Assembly (NCBI GenBank): GCA_900473795.1
Contig: UCMT01000032.1
Location: forward strand, 1-64,000
DNA: 64,000 nt
Reading direction: 5' to 3'
Source: Hyphomicrobiales bacterium
GTDB lineage: Bacteria; Pseudomonadota; Alphaproteobacteria; Rhizobiales; Rhizobiaceae
The position numbers and the translations under genes were made by a program. Below, piece after piece: positions 19,241 to 28,579 of the stretch (its first letter is position 1; each line of letters starts with the position of its first letter). The notes beneath the pieces are model-generated. The model saw only the letters and a program-made list of their open reading frames with translations. It did not search any database and had not been told where the DNA came from.

Positions 19241-20530
19241 ATGCGACTGGGTGGCAGGCTCGCCGGAGCCATAGAGGTTCTTGCCGATATTGAGGCGCGC
19301 AAGCGTCCCGTAGCCGATGCCCTCAAGGACTGGGGGCTGGCGCATCGTTTTGCCGGGTCGGGCGACCGCGCCGCGATCGGCAACATCGTCTATGACGCTT
19401 TGCGCATGAAACTGTCGCACGCCTGGCTGATGGATAGCGACAGCGCCACGGCGCTCGGTCACGCGGTGATGTTTCGCCAGTGGGGCGTGTCGCCGGAGCA
19501 TCTGGCCTCGGAACTGGACGGCGACAGGTTTGCACCCGAACCGCTCACGGAAGAGATGAAGGCGGCTTTCGCCAGCCGCAAGCTGGAAGACGCGCCGCTC
19601 CATGTGCAGGGCGATATTCCGGAATGGGTGCAGCACTCCTTCGAGGAGAATTTTGCCGAAGACTGGCTTGCCGAGGCGAAGGCGCTGGCTGGGCGTCCCG
19701 CTCTGGATCTGCGCGCCAACACCCTGAAGGCCTCGCGCGAAAAAGTCTTGAAGGCGCTGGAACGCAGCGGCGTCGAGCCGACGGTGATCGCCCGCAACGG
19801 CATCCGCGTGCAGGCCGGCGAGGGGCCGTCACGCCTGCCCAACGTCACGGCAGAGCTGTCCTTCCAGAAGGGCTGGTTCGAGGTGCAGGACGAGGGGTCG
19901 CAGATCGTCGCCGATCTCGTGATGCCGCAGGAAGGCGATCAGATCCTCGATTATTGCGCCGGAGGCGGCGGCAAGACGCTGGCCATGGCAGCGGCCATGA
20001 ACAACAAGGGCCAGGTGCACGCCTATGATACCGACCGCAAGCGCCTGGCGCCGATCATCGAGCGCCTGAAGCGGGCCGGTACCCGCAACGTCCAGGTTCA
20101 CGATCGATTGGAGGGCCTTGCGCCGCTTGTCGGCAGGTTCGACCGGGTTCTCGTCGATGCGCCCTGCACCGGCACGGGCACCTGGCGCCGCCGCCCGGAT
20201 ACGAAATGGCGGCTGACGCAGAAGAATCTCGAGGAGCGCCTGTCGCAGCAGCAGGAGGCGCTTGCCGGTGCCGCACGCTTCGTGCGCCCGGGCGGCCATC
20301 TCGTCTATATCACCTGCTCGGTCCTGCCGGAGGAAAACGAGGCCCAGGTCTACAATTTCTGCGAAGATAATCCGGAGTTCGAGATCCTCTCCGGTGCCGA
20401 TGCCTGGGCCGATCTCTTCGGCGCCGACAAGCCGCAACCCTGGTCTGCCGACATGAAGACGGTCACGCTGACGCCGGCCTCCACCGATACCGACGGTTTC
20501 TTCTTCTGCCTGATGGGTCGCAAGGCCTAG
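19241..20530 (+). CDS. RsmB/NOP2-family RNA (cytosine-C5-)methyltransferase
   Basis: A 429-residue SAM-dependent m5C methyltransferase. Motif I is DYCAGGGGKT (237-246). The releasing cysteine is C309 in VDAPCTGTGTWRR and the nucleophile is C359 in YITCSVLPEENE. An N-terminal NusB-like extension is shorter than in E. coli RsmB, so the target (16S rRNA C967 or another RNA) is not certain. GGAG lies 8 bases before the ATG. Confidence 0.88.
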   Translation: MRLGGRLAGAIEVLADIEARKRPVADALKDWGLAHRFAGSGDRAAIGNIVYDALRMKLSHAWLMDSDSATALGHAVMFRQWGVSPEHLASELDGDRFAPEPLTEEMKAAFASRKLEDAPLHVQGDIPEWVQHSFEENFAEDWLAEAKALAGRPALDLRANTLKASREKVLKALERSGVEPTVIARNGIRVQAGEGPSRLPNVTAELSFQKGWFEVQDEGSQIVADLVMPQEGDQILDYCAGGGGKTLAMAAAMNNKGQVHAYDTDRKRLAPIIERLKRAGTRNVQVHDRLEGLAPLVGRFDRVLVDAPCTGTGTWRRRPDTKWRLTQKNLEERLSQQQEALAGAARFVRPGGHLVYITCSVLPEENEAQVYNFCEDNPEFEILSGADAWADLFGADKPQPWSADMKTVTLTPASTDTDGFFFCLMGRKA

Positions 20531-20560
20531 CGCGCTGCCAAGACTTCGGTCTGGCGGCGA

Positions 20561-21115
20561 CTAGTCCGCCCGCAACGGATATTGCTGGCGCGGCGGGATC
20601 AGGTGATGCAGCACCGCGATGGTGACGAGCAGCACGCTTCCCAGCGAAACCACTTCGAACAGCACCGGCGGGTCGAAATGCGAGGCGATCGCGACAATCG
20701 GCACGGCGCCGGCCGGCGGGTGCGTGACGCGCAGCACCAGCATCAAGCCGATCGTGACGCCGACGGCAATCGCGCCCGCAAGCCAGAGGCCCGGAAGGAA
20801 AAAGCTCGCGGCACTGCCGGTCGCCGCGGCCAGCAGATAGCCGCCGATCACGTTTGCCGGCTGGGACAGCGGGCTCTTCGGCTGGCCGAACAGAAGCACG
20901 GCGCTGGCCCCGAAGGGGGCAATCAGCAGCGGCAATCCGGTATAGACGGACAGCAGGCCGACCGCGACCATGGCGGTAATGGCACCGGCCGCGGATTTGA
21001 CGTGGTGATGGGCGTGGCCGCGAGGCTCGTGCCGGCGGACGAAGTGTTTGATGTGATGGCGCATGCGGGGAGGAACCAAATGATGACGGCGCGACCATAC
21101 AGATGAAAAATTCAT
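20561..21115 (-). CDS. HPP family integral membrane protein
   Basis: A 184-residue membrane protein with four or five hydrophobic segments and the naming motif THPPAGA. The N-terminus is histidine-rich (HHIKHFVRRHEPRGHAHHH), which may bind metal. Cyanobacterial HPP proteins have been linked to nitrite transport across chloroplast or cell membranes; the role here is unknown. An internal ATG at 21064 is an alternative start; neither has a good ribosome binding site. Confidence 0.82.
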   Translation of the reverse strand: MNFSSVWSRRHHLVPPRMRHHIKHFVRRHEPRGHAHHHVKSAAGAITAMVAVGLLSVYTGLPLLIAPFGASAVLLFGQPKSPLSQPANVIGGYLLAAATGSAASFFLPGLWLAGAIAVGVTIGLMLVLRVTHPPAGAVPIVAIASHFDPPVLFEVVSLGSVLLVTIAVLHHLIPPRQQYPLRAD

Positions 21116-21192
21116 CAGTAAATGCCTAAATATTATGCGCTCCGGCAGTGCGCGATGCGGCCCGATTGCTTCGGCGGCAGATTGAAAGCATT

Positions 21193-21221
21193 CTAAACTA
21201 TACGCTTTGACACAAGTTTAG
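21193..21221. promoter_or_regulatory. Inverted repeat upstream of the imelysin operon, possible iron-response site
   Basis: ctaaact (21193-21199) is the reverse complement of agtttag (21215-21221), separated by 15 bases, about 125 bases before the imelysin start. In rhizobia, Irr and RirA act on AT-rich dyads upstream of iron genes; the match is only suggestive. Confidence 0.35.
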
Positions 21222-21345
21222 TTTTGGTTCATGAAAACCGGGTTGAACAGCCACGTCCATATCTCGCTTGCGCGCCGATTGCGCGACCCGAGGCAGCGGG
21301 CGGCGGGGAACACCGAATTCATTCGGAAAAATGCCAGGAGAGATC

Positions 21346-22626
21346 ATGACCCCATCATTCCTTCGCGGCGCCGCGCTGGCGCTCGCAACCGCAACGTCGA
21401 TGCTTGCGCTGCAGCCGGCGCAGGCTGCGACCGACGCTGCCGCCGTCGTCAAGCACTATGCCGAGGTGGCGCATGCCAAATATTCCGATGCGCTCTCGAC
21501 CGCCGAGGCGCTCGACAAGGCGGTCGACGCGCTGATCGCGACGCCGAGCGAGGCGACGCTGAAGGCGGCGCGCGAAGCCTGGCTTGCTGCCCGCAATCCC
21601 TATCAGGAGACCGAAGTCTATCGTTTCGGCAACCCGATTGTCGATGAGTGGGAAGGCAAGGTCAACGCCTGGCCGCTGGACGAGGGCCTCATCGACTATG
21701 TCGATCCGAGCTACGGCACCGAAAGCGACGAGAACGCGCTGTTCACCGCCAACGTCATTGCCAACAAGACGATCAAGATCGACGGCAAGGACGTGGATGC
21801 GACCAACATCACGCCGGAATTCCTCTCGGGCACGCTGCAGGAAGCAGGCGGCGTCGAGGCGAATGTCGCCACCGGCTACCATGCGATCGAATTCCTGCTT
21901 TGGGGCCAGGACCTGAACGGCACCGGCAAGGGTGCGGGCAACCGGCCCTACACCGACTATGACACGAAGGCCTGCACCAACGGCAATTGCGACCGCCGCG
22001 CCGCTTACCTGAAGGCTGCCAGCGACCTGCTCGTGTCCGACCTCAAGGACATGGTCGCCAACTGGGCGCCGGATGGCGCTGCCACCAAGAATGTCGAGGG
22101 TGACGCCAAGGCCGGCGTTGCCGCGATTCTCACCGGCATGGGCTCGCTCTCCTACGGCGAACTGGCGGGCGAGCGGATGAAGCTCGGCCTCCTGCTGCAC
22201 GATCCGGAAGAAGAGCATGACTGCTTCTCCGACAACACCTACAACTCGCATCTGCACGATGCGATCGGCATCCAGGCCGCCTATCTCGGCGAGTACACCA
22301 AGGTCGATGGCACGAAGCTGACCGGCCCGTCGCTCTCCGAACTCGTTGCCGCCAAGGACCCGGCGCTTGACAAGGAAATGAAGGAAAAGCTGGCAGCGAC
22401 GCTCACCGCGATGGAAGCGATGGCCAAGCGTGGCCAGACGGTCGAGGCCTATGACCAGATGATCGCCGAAGGCAACACCGAGGGCAATGCCATCGTCCAG
22501 GCCGCCATCGACGGTCTCGTCGCGCAGGCAAAGACGGTCGAGCGCGTCATTGCGTCGCTGGACCTCGGCACGATCGAGCTTGAAGGTTCCGACAGCCTGG
22601 ATAATCCTAACGCTGTCTTCCAATAA
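21346..22626 (+). CDS. Imelysin family periplasmic protein (iron-regulated protein A type)
   Basis: A 426-residue protein with a signal peptide (FLRGAALALATATSMLALQP, cut near AQAA) followed by imelysin repeats. The hallmark GxHxxE motif is G177-Y-H179-A-I-E182 (GYHAIEFLLWG). Imelysins are periplasmic and linked to iron acquisition; they are not proven peptidases. AGGAG sits 5 bases ahead of the ATG. It is followed by a di-heme oxidoreductase, a second imelysin and, after a corA gene, a DUF1513 protein. The first three and DUF1513 are a recurrent set in proteobacteria. Confidence 0.88.
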   Translation: MTPSFLRGAALALATATSMLALQPAQAATDAAAVVKHYAEVAHAKYSDALSTAEALDKAVDALIATPSEATLKAAREAWLAARNPYQETEVYRFGNPIVDEWEGKVNAWPLDEGLIDYVDPSYGTESDENALFTANVIANKTIKIDGKDVDATNITPEFLSGTLQEAGGVEANVATGYHAIEFLLWGQDLNGTGKGAGNRPYTDYDTKACTNGNCDRRAAYLKAASDLLVSDLKDMVANWAPDGAATKNVEGDAKAGVAAILTGMGSLSYGELAGERMKLGLLLHDPEEEHDCFSDNTYNSHLHDAIGIQAAYLGEYTKVDGTKLTGPSLSELVAAKDPALDKEMKEKLAATLTAMEAMAKRGQTVEAYDQMIAEGNTEGNAIVQAAIDGLVAQAKTVERVIASLDLGTIELEGSDSLDNPNAVFQ

Positions 22627-22635
22627 GCAAGGGCA

Positions 22636-22669
22636 GGCCGCCGCTGCTGTCGCGCGGCCCGGTTTTTTT
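22636..22669 (+). terminator. Terminator or attenuator between imelysin and di-heme gene
   Basis: ggccgc (22636-22641) pairs with gcggcc (22654-22659), followed by seven Ts (22663-22669). The next gene starts two bases after the T run with no clear ribosome binding site, so this hairpin may lower expression of the downstream genes relative to the imelysin. Confidence 0.55.
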
Positions 22670-22671
22670 GA

Positions 22672-24438
22672 ATGCCTGTTTGGCTCGTCCAACGTGTGAT
22701 TTTGCCGTCTGCCGCTGCACTTTTGCTAGCGGCGGGCGGCTTTTCCGTTTTTGGTGAGAGTGCTGCGTTTGAGACGGGGCACCCCCCTCTGTCACTTCGT
22801 GACATCTCCCCCACAAGGGGGGAGATTGGCTCCGAGCCAGCCGCAATTTCTGCTGGAAAGGTAACCGGAATTTCCAGGTGGGAGAGTGGGCGAGAGGTTG
22901 CCACATCGATCTCCCCCCTTGTGGGGGAGATGCCCGGCAGGGCAGGGGGGGGTGAAGCCCCGGCAACGAAAAGCGCTGCTATAGACCATTTCTCCGCCCA
23001 AGCGCGCAGCGATCTCTCCGAGGCCGATCGTCGCCGTGTCCAGGCCGTCACCCGCCCCGCCACCGATTTCGCCAAGGCCGAAAAATTCGAGGCCATGTCG
23101 GGTGGTGCGGGTACGTCCATCGCCTCGGTCAATCAGGACAGCTTTTCCCAGTTTTCCGCCAATATCACCTTTGCCGAGGAAGGGACGTTCAAGCTCGGCA
23201 ATGCGCTGTTTCGAAAACTCTGGGTCTCTTCGCCCTCATCGACGCAGGCCTCGGATGGCCTCGGGCCGCTCTACAATGCTCGCGCCTGCCAGACCTGTCA
23301 TCTGAAGGACGGACGGGGCCATCCGCCGGAAGGGTCGACGGACACGACCTCGATGTTCCTGCGTCTTGCCCGCGGGCCGAAGACCGACGCCGAGCGGGCG
23401 GCGATTGCGGCGCACGCGGTGTTGAATTTTCCGGATTCCGTCTATGGCGCGCAGTTGCAGGACAGTGCGGTGCCCGGTCTTCCCGCCGAAGGCCAGATGA
23501 AGGTCACCTATACCGAAGCTCCGGTCACGCTTGCGGGTGGCGAAAGGGTTTCCCTGCGCAAGCCGCGCTATTCGATCGAGAACGTCGGGTACGGTGCGCT
23601 CGATGAAACGACCACGCTTTCGCCGCGCGTGACCCAGGCAATGAGCGGGCTTGGACTGGTCGAGGCGATCCACCCCGCCGACATCCTCATCAATGCGGAT
23701 CCGGACGACAAGAACGGCGACGGCATCAGCGGCAAACCGGCGCTGGTGCGTGATCCCGTCTCCGGCAAGCTCACCCTCGGCCGCTTCGGCTGGAAGGCGC
23801 AGAGCGCCACCGTGCGTCAACAGAGCGCGGATGCCCTTGCGGGGGACATTGGCATTTCGTCGCCGGACGCCAGACGCAGCCATGGAGATTGCACCGCAGC
23901 ACAGGCCGCCTGTCTCGCCATGGCCAACGGCGTGCAGCCGAGGCTGGGCGATACCGAAGCGCCGGACCCGATCCTCGACCTCATCACCTTCTACGCGGAA
24001 AACCTGGCGGTTCCGGCGCGGCGCAAGGCGAGTTTTGCGGAAACGCTGGCGGGCAAGAAAGTCTTCTACGAAACCGGCTGCATTTCCTGTCATGTGCCGA
24101 AATTCGTCACCCGCCGCGACGCTGCCAACAAGGCGCATGCCTTCCAGTTGATCTGGCCCTATTCCGATTTTCTGCTGCACGACATGGGCGAGGGGCTTGC
24201 CGACGGCCAGCAAGTGGGCGAAGCATCGGGCAGCGAATGGCGCACGCCGCCGCTCTGGGGTATCGGATTGACCAAGACGGTGAGCGGCCACACGTTCTTG
24301 CTTCATGACGGCCGTGCCCGCAATCTGACCGAAGCCATCCTCTGGCACGGCGGCGAGGCGGCAAAAGCCCGCGACCGGTTTGCGGCGCTGGAAAAAGCCG
24401 ATAGACAAGCCCTGATGACATTCCTGGAGTCCCTTTGA
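22672..24438 (+). CDS. Di-heme oxidoreductase (DHOR/thiol oxidoreductase-like), with in-frame repeat insertion
   Basis: A 588-residue periplasmic cytochrome-c-type protein. The signal segment is about residues 8-30 (ILPSAAALLLAAGGFSVFG). Two heme c sites are visible: C206-Q-T-C209-H210 and C470-I-S-C473-H474. The pattern matches the DHOR family found beside imelysins, probably reducing or oxidising a metal or small molecule in iron uptake. About 60 residues (roughly 36-98, including DISPTRGEIG and ISPLVGEMPGRAGG) are the translation of a palindromic repeat inserted in frame between the signal peptide and the mature domain. There is no Shine-Dalgarno sequence at the ATG. The stop overlaps the next ATG (TGATG). 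Confidence 0.85.
   Translation: MPVWLVQRVILPSAAALLLAAGGFSVFGESAAFETGHPPLSLRDISPTRGEIGSEPAAISAGKVTGISRWESGREVATSISPLVGEMPGRAGGGEAPATKSAAIDHFSAQARSDLSEADRRRVQAVTRPATDFAKAEKFEAMSGGAGTSIASVNQDSFSQFSANITFAEEGTFKLGNALFRKLWVSSPSSTQASDGLGPLYNARACQTCHLKDGRGHPPEGSTDTTSMFLRLARGPKTDAERAAIAAHAVLNFPDSVYGAQLQDSAVPGLPAEGQMKVTYTEAPVTLAGGERVSLRKPRYSIENVGYGALDETTTLSPRVTQAMSGLGLVEAIHPADILINADPDDKNGDGISGKPALVRDPVSGKLTLGRFGWKAQSATVRQQSADALAGDIGISSPDARRSHGDCTAAQAACLAMANGVQPRLGDTEAPDPILDLITFYAENLAVPARRKASFAETLAGKKVFYETGCISCHVPKFVTRRDAANKAHAFQLIWPYSDFLLHDMGEGLADGQQVGEASGSEWRTPPLWGIGLTKTVSGHTFLLHDGRARNLTEAILWHGGEAAKARDRFAALEKADRQALMTFLESL
22803..22932. repeat. Rhizobial palindromic element inside a coding region (copy B)
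   Basis: The bases at 22803-22826 are the exact reverse complement of 22909-22932 (24 bp), and imperfect C-rich/G-rich outer arms extend it to about 22780-22960. The arm sequence (tctcccccacaagggg) resembles copy A. It is read through in frame by the di-heme oxidoreductase gene and adds about 60 codons. Confidence 0.85.
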
Positions 24439-25568
24439 TGCGCCACCGGCTTCCCCTGCTTCTCGGCCTCAGCCTTGCCCTCCTGTCGCTGCCCGTCATG
24501 GCCGAGGATGTGGATGAGGCCGCGCCGCCCCGCGCCGGGCTCAAGCTGGAGGCGGTGCCGGGCGTCATGCAGAAGGCTGTCGACGATTTCATCCGCCCCG
24601 GCTACCGTGACCTGATGGAGGGCACGGAATCGCTGGCCGAAGCGGCCCATGTGCTGTGCGACAAGCCGTCCGAGGAAACGCTCGGCGACGTGCAGATGAC
24701 CTTTGACGAGGTCGTCCAGCAATGGTCGACGATCGAGATCGTCCGCGTCGGTCCGGTCATCGAAGGCAACCGTTTCGAGCGCTTCCTGTTTTTCCCGGAT
24801 CGCAAGAGCACCGGCCTGAAGCAGGTCCAGCGCATTCTGGCGACGAGTGACGAGACGGCAACCAAGGCGGAAACGCTGAAGGGCAAGAGCGTTGCCGCGC
24901 AGGGTCTCGGCGCGCTGGAATATGTGCTTTACGGAAACGGCGCGGAGGTCCTGCCGTCGGAGAAGAACGGTTTCCGCTGCCGCTATGGCGCGGCGATCGC
25001 CGACAACCTGAAGTCCATAGCCGCCGAGCTTCATGCCGAATGGGAAAAACCGGATGGCATCCAGTCCGCCTGGAAGGCGCCCGGCCCGGACAATCCGCTC
25101 TATCGCGACGGCAAGGAAGCGGCGACCGAACTGCTCGGCATCCTCGTCCACGGCGTCGAAAGCATCCGTGATCAGCGCTTGCGGCCGTTCTACGCCGGCA
25201 TCGTCAAGGGCGAGCCGGACAAAGGACATCCGAAGCTGGCGATCTACTGGCGCTCCGGCAACACCATGCCGGCGCTCTCGGCGAATTTCATGGCGCTGCA
25301 GACGCTGTTCAACACGGCCGACATGCAGGCGCTGCTGCCCGACGACAGACGCTCCATGGTGCGCGCCATCAACTATGTGCTGCAGGCCATCGTCGACGAT
25401 GCCGACCAGATCGATCTGCCGATCGACGAGGCGATCGCAGACGAGGAGCAGCGCGGCAGGCTGAACCGCATCCTGCAGAATACCAATGACGTTCTGCAGC
25501 GCCTCAATCTCGATTTCGGCGGCGCCATCGGGCTGGGCGCTGGCTTCTCCTTCGCGGATGGCGACTGA
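24438..25568 (+). CDS. Second imelysin family periplasmic protein
   Basis: A 376-residue imelysin-like protein with a signal peptide (LPLLLGLSLALLSLPVMAED). The region equivalent to GxHxxE reads GLGALEYVLYG, so the conserved histidine is missing while the glutamate is kept. This agrees with the known division into canonical and divergent imelysins in such operons. Translation is coupled to the upstream gene through TGATG, with GGAG 10 bases upstream. Confidence 0.85.
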   Translation: MRHRLPLLLGLSLALLSLPVMAEDVDEAAPPRAGLKLEAVPGVMQKAVDDFIRPGYRDLMEGTESLAEAAHVLCDKPSEETLGDVQMTFDEVVQQWSTIEIVRVGPVIEGNRFERFLFFPDRKSTGLKQVQRILATSDETATKAETLKGKSVAAQGLGALEYVLYGNGAEVLPSEKNGFRCRYGAAIADNLKSIAAELHAEWEKPDGIQSAWKAPGPDNPLYRDGKEAATELLGILVHGVESIRDQRLRPFYAGIVKGEPDKGHPKLAIYWRSGNTMPALSANFMALQTLFNTADMQALLPDDRRSMVRAINYVLQAIVDDADQIDLPIDEAIADEEQRGRLNRILQNTNDVLQRLNLDFGGAIGLGAGFSFADGD

Positions 25569-25796
25569 GCGTCGCACCCCGGGCCGTCACGGCCTGCAAG
25601 TGCTTGAAACGGGTTGACAAAAACAGACCACAGGCGCAAAGCGTCGAACCGTGTTCCACGCGCGAACACGGCCAAACAAGGATCAACGGATCATGAACCC
25701 CGACAGTCGAAGTACCACTTCGATTTTGCCGACCGTCAGGCCCTGGTAACACGGGGTCCGCTGGCGGTCGACAGACTTGCCAAATGGAACCCTGAT

Positions 25797-26783
25797 ATGC
25801 TGCGCATCTACAAAAGCCAGAACAATCACTTTGCCCTGCTCGACGCCACGGAACTGGCCGAAACCACGCCGGTCGTGTGGTTCGATCTCTTCAATCCCGC
25901 CCAGGACGAGACCCGCATCGTCGAACAGTATCTCGGCATCGAAATCCCGACGCGGGACGAAATGCAGGAGATCGAGCTTTCCGACCGCCTTTATCAGGAG
26001 GACGGCGCCGAGTTCATGACGATGACCGCGGCGACCGAACTCGATGGCGATAATCCGGTCAAGGTACCGGTCACCTTCATCCTGAAAGGGGTAACGCTGG
26101 TCACGGTTCGCCATGCCGATCCGAAGCCGTTTCATCTCTACGCCGCGCGCATGCAGCGCCCGAACGGGGTCTCCTGCGAGAGCGGGGAACTGGCCATGCT
26201 GGGGCTTCTGGAAGCCATGATCGACCGCACGGCTGATGCGCTGGAGCGTATCGGCAACGAGGTCGACGGCATCTCGCGGGAGGTGTTCCGCAAGAACACT
26301 TCCAGCGCCACGAACAAGACCCGCGACCTCCAGTCGCTGATCGAACAGATCGGTCAGAAAGGCGATTTCCTGACCGTCATCCGCGAAAGCCTCGTCAGTG
26401 TCGGCCGGCTCGTCGCCTATCACACGGCCCTCGACGGGATCGGCACCCGCAAGGCGATCAAGGAAAGCCGCCAGCGCATCAAGCTGATCCAGCGGGATGC
26501 GGCCTCGCTCGGCGACCACGCCGCGTTTCTGTCGGCCAAGATCAACTTCCTGCTCGACGCAACGCTGGGGCTGATCAATCTGGAGCAGAACCAGATCATC
26601 AAGATCTTCTCCGTCGCTGCCGTCGTCTTCCTGCCGCCGACGCTGGTCGCCTCGATCTACGGCATGAATTTCGACGTCATTCCGGAGTTGAAATTCGAGT
26701 TCGGCTATCCGATGGCTCTGTGCATGATGGCGCTGTCGGCCTATTTGCCCTTCCTCTATTTCAAGCGGCGGGGCTGGCTTTAA
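25797..26783 (+). CDS. CorA-family divalent cation transporter
   Basis: A 328-residue protein with a large cytoplasmic N-terminal domain, a long helix, and two C-terminal membrane segments with the selectivity motif GMN (YGMNFDVIPEL) between them. It transports Mg2+ and possibly Co2+ or Ni2+ across the inner membrane. I start at ATG 25797 (MLRIYKSQNN), where CorA homology begins; the frame is open 61 codons upstream. It separates the second imelysin from the DUF1513 gene. Confidence 0.9.
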   Translation: MLRIYKSQNNHFALLDATELAETTPVVWFDLFNPAQDETRIVEQYLGIEIPTRDEMQEIELSDRLYQEDGAEFMTMTAATELDGDNPVKVPVTFILKGVTLVTVRHADPKPFHLYAARMQRPNGVSCESGELAMLGLLEAMIDRTADALERIGNEVDGISREVFRKNTSSATNKTRDLQSLIEQIGQKGDFLTVIRESLVSVGRLVAYHTALDGIGTRKAIKESRQRIKLIQRDAASLGDHAAFLSAKINFLLDATLGLINLEQNQIIKIFSVAAVVFLPPTLVASIYGMNFDVIPELKFEFGYPMALCMMALSAYLPFLYFKRRGWL

Positions 26784-26851
26784 AACCGCAACCCGATAGG
26801 CGATAAGGGTGTCGCGCCGCGCGCGGCACCGTTTCGAACCGGCGTATTCTC

Positions 26852-27955
26852 ATGAACCTCATCCAACGCAAATCCAGGGATCTGATCGGCCGCCGCACCT
26901 TCCTGACGATGGCCGGCGCGAGTTGGGCGTTGACGCTTGCGCCGAGCGCTGCCTTCGCGCTGTCACAAATTGACGCCGTCTATGCCTCGGCCTTCATGAC
27001 GCCTGATGGTTCCTATGGTGTCGCCACTCTGACCGAGAAAGGGGACATCCTCGAGCGGGTGCCTCTGCCGGCGCGCGCCCATGGCATGACCTATTCGCCG
27101 GTCACCAACCGCGCCGTCGCCTTTGCCCGGAGGCCCGGCACCTATGCGCTGATCTTCGCCCCGGACAATAGCCTCGAGCCGATCGTCATCACCTCGGTCG
27201 AGGGCCGGCATTTCTATGGCCATGGCTGCTTTTCGGCCGATGGGCGGCTGCTTTACGCGACGGAGAATGATTTCGCCGGCAATCGCGGCATGATCGGCGT
27301 CTATGACGGCACGAACGATTTTGCCCGGATCGGCGAATTTCCCTCCTATGGCATCGGGCCGCACGACATGACGCTGTCGGCGGATGGCCGGATGCTCGTC
27401 GTCGCCAATGGCGGCATCGAGACGCATCCGGATTTCGGCCGCACCAAACTCAACCTCGATCACATGGAGCCGTCTTTGGCGCTGGTCGACACGCAAACGG
27501 GCGCGCTGATCGAGCGCCACGCCATGCCGGATCACCTGCGCCAGCTTTCCACGCGGCATGTGGATATCGGTGCCGATGGCAGGATCTGGTTCGCCTGCCA
27601 ATACGAGGGGGCGCGCAACGACCTGCCGCCGCTTGCCGGCTCCTTCGCGCGCGGGGAGGATATCCGCTTCCTGGAACTGCCGGAGGAAACGACGGTGGCG
27701 CTGGCCAACTATGTCGGTGCCATTGCGGTGAACCGGCGCGACGGGCTGGTGGGATTGACCTCGCCGAAGGGCGGCACGGCAGTCACTGTGGATGCAAAGA
27801 CCGGGGCGGTCGTCAGGCAGGGCAGCCTTGCCGACGCAGCCGGCATCGCACCCGCCGCGCATGGCTTCGTCGAATCATCCTACGGAGGCCAGTTCGGTGC
27901 AACTCACAGCCAGGTCTCATGGGACCAGCACATCGTCAGGCTTGGGACGTCTTGA
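26852..27955 (+). CDS. DUF1513 domain-containing Tat-exported protein
   Basis: A 367-residue protein with a twin-arginine signal (GRRTFLTMAGASWALTLAP) followed by beta-propeller-like repeats (YGHGCFSADGRLLYATEND; GPHDMTLSADGRMLVVANGG). DUF1513 proteins regularly accompany imelysins and di-heme oxidoreductases, pointing to a shared periplasmic iron-related process of unknown chemistry. Tat export suggests folding or cofactor loading in the cytoplasm. Confidence 0.85.
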   Translation: MNLIQRKSRDLIGRRTFLTMAGASWALTLAPSAAFALSQIDAVYASAFMTPDGSYGVATLTEKGDILERVPLPARAHGMTYSPVTNRAVAFARRPGTYALIFAPDNSLEPIVITSVEGRHFYGHGCFSADGRLLYATENDFAGNRGMIGVYDGTNDFARIGEFPSYGIGPHDMTLSADGRMLVVANGGIETHPDFGRTKLNLDHMEPSLALVDTQTGALIERHAMPDHLRQLSTRHVDIGADGRIWFACQYEGARNDLPPLAGSFARGEDIRFLELPEETTVALANYVGAIAVNRRDGLVGLTSPKGGTAVTVDAKTGAVVRQGSLADAAGIAPAAHGFVESSYGGQFGATHSQVSWDQHIVRLGTS

Positions 27956-27970
27956 AATACACGCGGTCGG

Positions 27971-28519
27971 TTATGACGGCCCGCTGTTCTTTCCAGCCAA
28001 GGCTTCGATATCGTCCCAGAGATAGGCGACCTGCTCGTAACTGCGGTCTCCGACCCCGACCCCGCTCGTTCCGACCGCCTTCGCGCCAAGCCGTTCGTAA
28101 AACTGCCGGTTGGGATTGCCGGCGAGAACCCAGGCAAACAGGGACTTAGCGCCTTGCGCGGCGCATTGTGCCGCCACTGACCGCACCAAGGCAGCACCGA
28201 TGCCGGCCCTCTGATGCTCGCTGCGGATATAGAGCGCGTAAAGTTCATGAATATGCGCTGGAACGCGGCCGCGCGGCGGGCCGAAATTGGCGAAGCCGAT
28301 GATGTCGCTTCTGACCGGCTCGACGGCGACGAGATAATAGACACCCGGCACGCCCATCCGCCGCGCGAGGCGAATGGCCTCATCCTCGCGCGACATGCCG
28401 TCGAGAAAGGCATCCGTCAGCAGCCCGCGAAACGTCGAGCGCCAGGTGTCAACCAGCACGCCGGCGATCGCGAAGATGTCGTCGCCGGTGGCCGGGCGTA
28501 TCTCGAAGGACTTGTCCAT
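27971..28519 (-). CDS. GNAT family N-acetyltransferase
   Basis: A 182-residue acetyltransferase with the acetyl-CoA binding motif A region YIRSEHQRAGIGAALVRSV (Q-x-x-G-I-G) and the C-terminal NPNRQFYERLGAK segment. Substrate unknown. It is convergent with the DUF1513 gene, 15 bases away. Confidence 0.85.
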   Translation of the reverse strand: MDKSFEIRPATGDDIFAIAGVLVDTWRSTFRGLLTDAFLDGMSREDEAIRLARRMGVPGVYYLVAVEPVRSDIIGFANFGPPRGRVPAHIHELYALYIRSEHQRAGIGAALVRSVAAQCAAQGAKSLFAWVLAGNPNRQFYERLGAKAVGTSGVGVGDRSYEQVAYLWDDIEALAGKNSGPS

Positions 28520-28579
28520 CTGATCGATATGGGGATTGCGCGTGGTACATGACAGTGGCCGTTTGACGTCGTGGCTATG

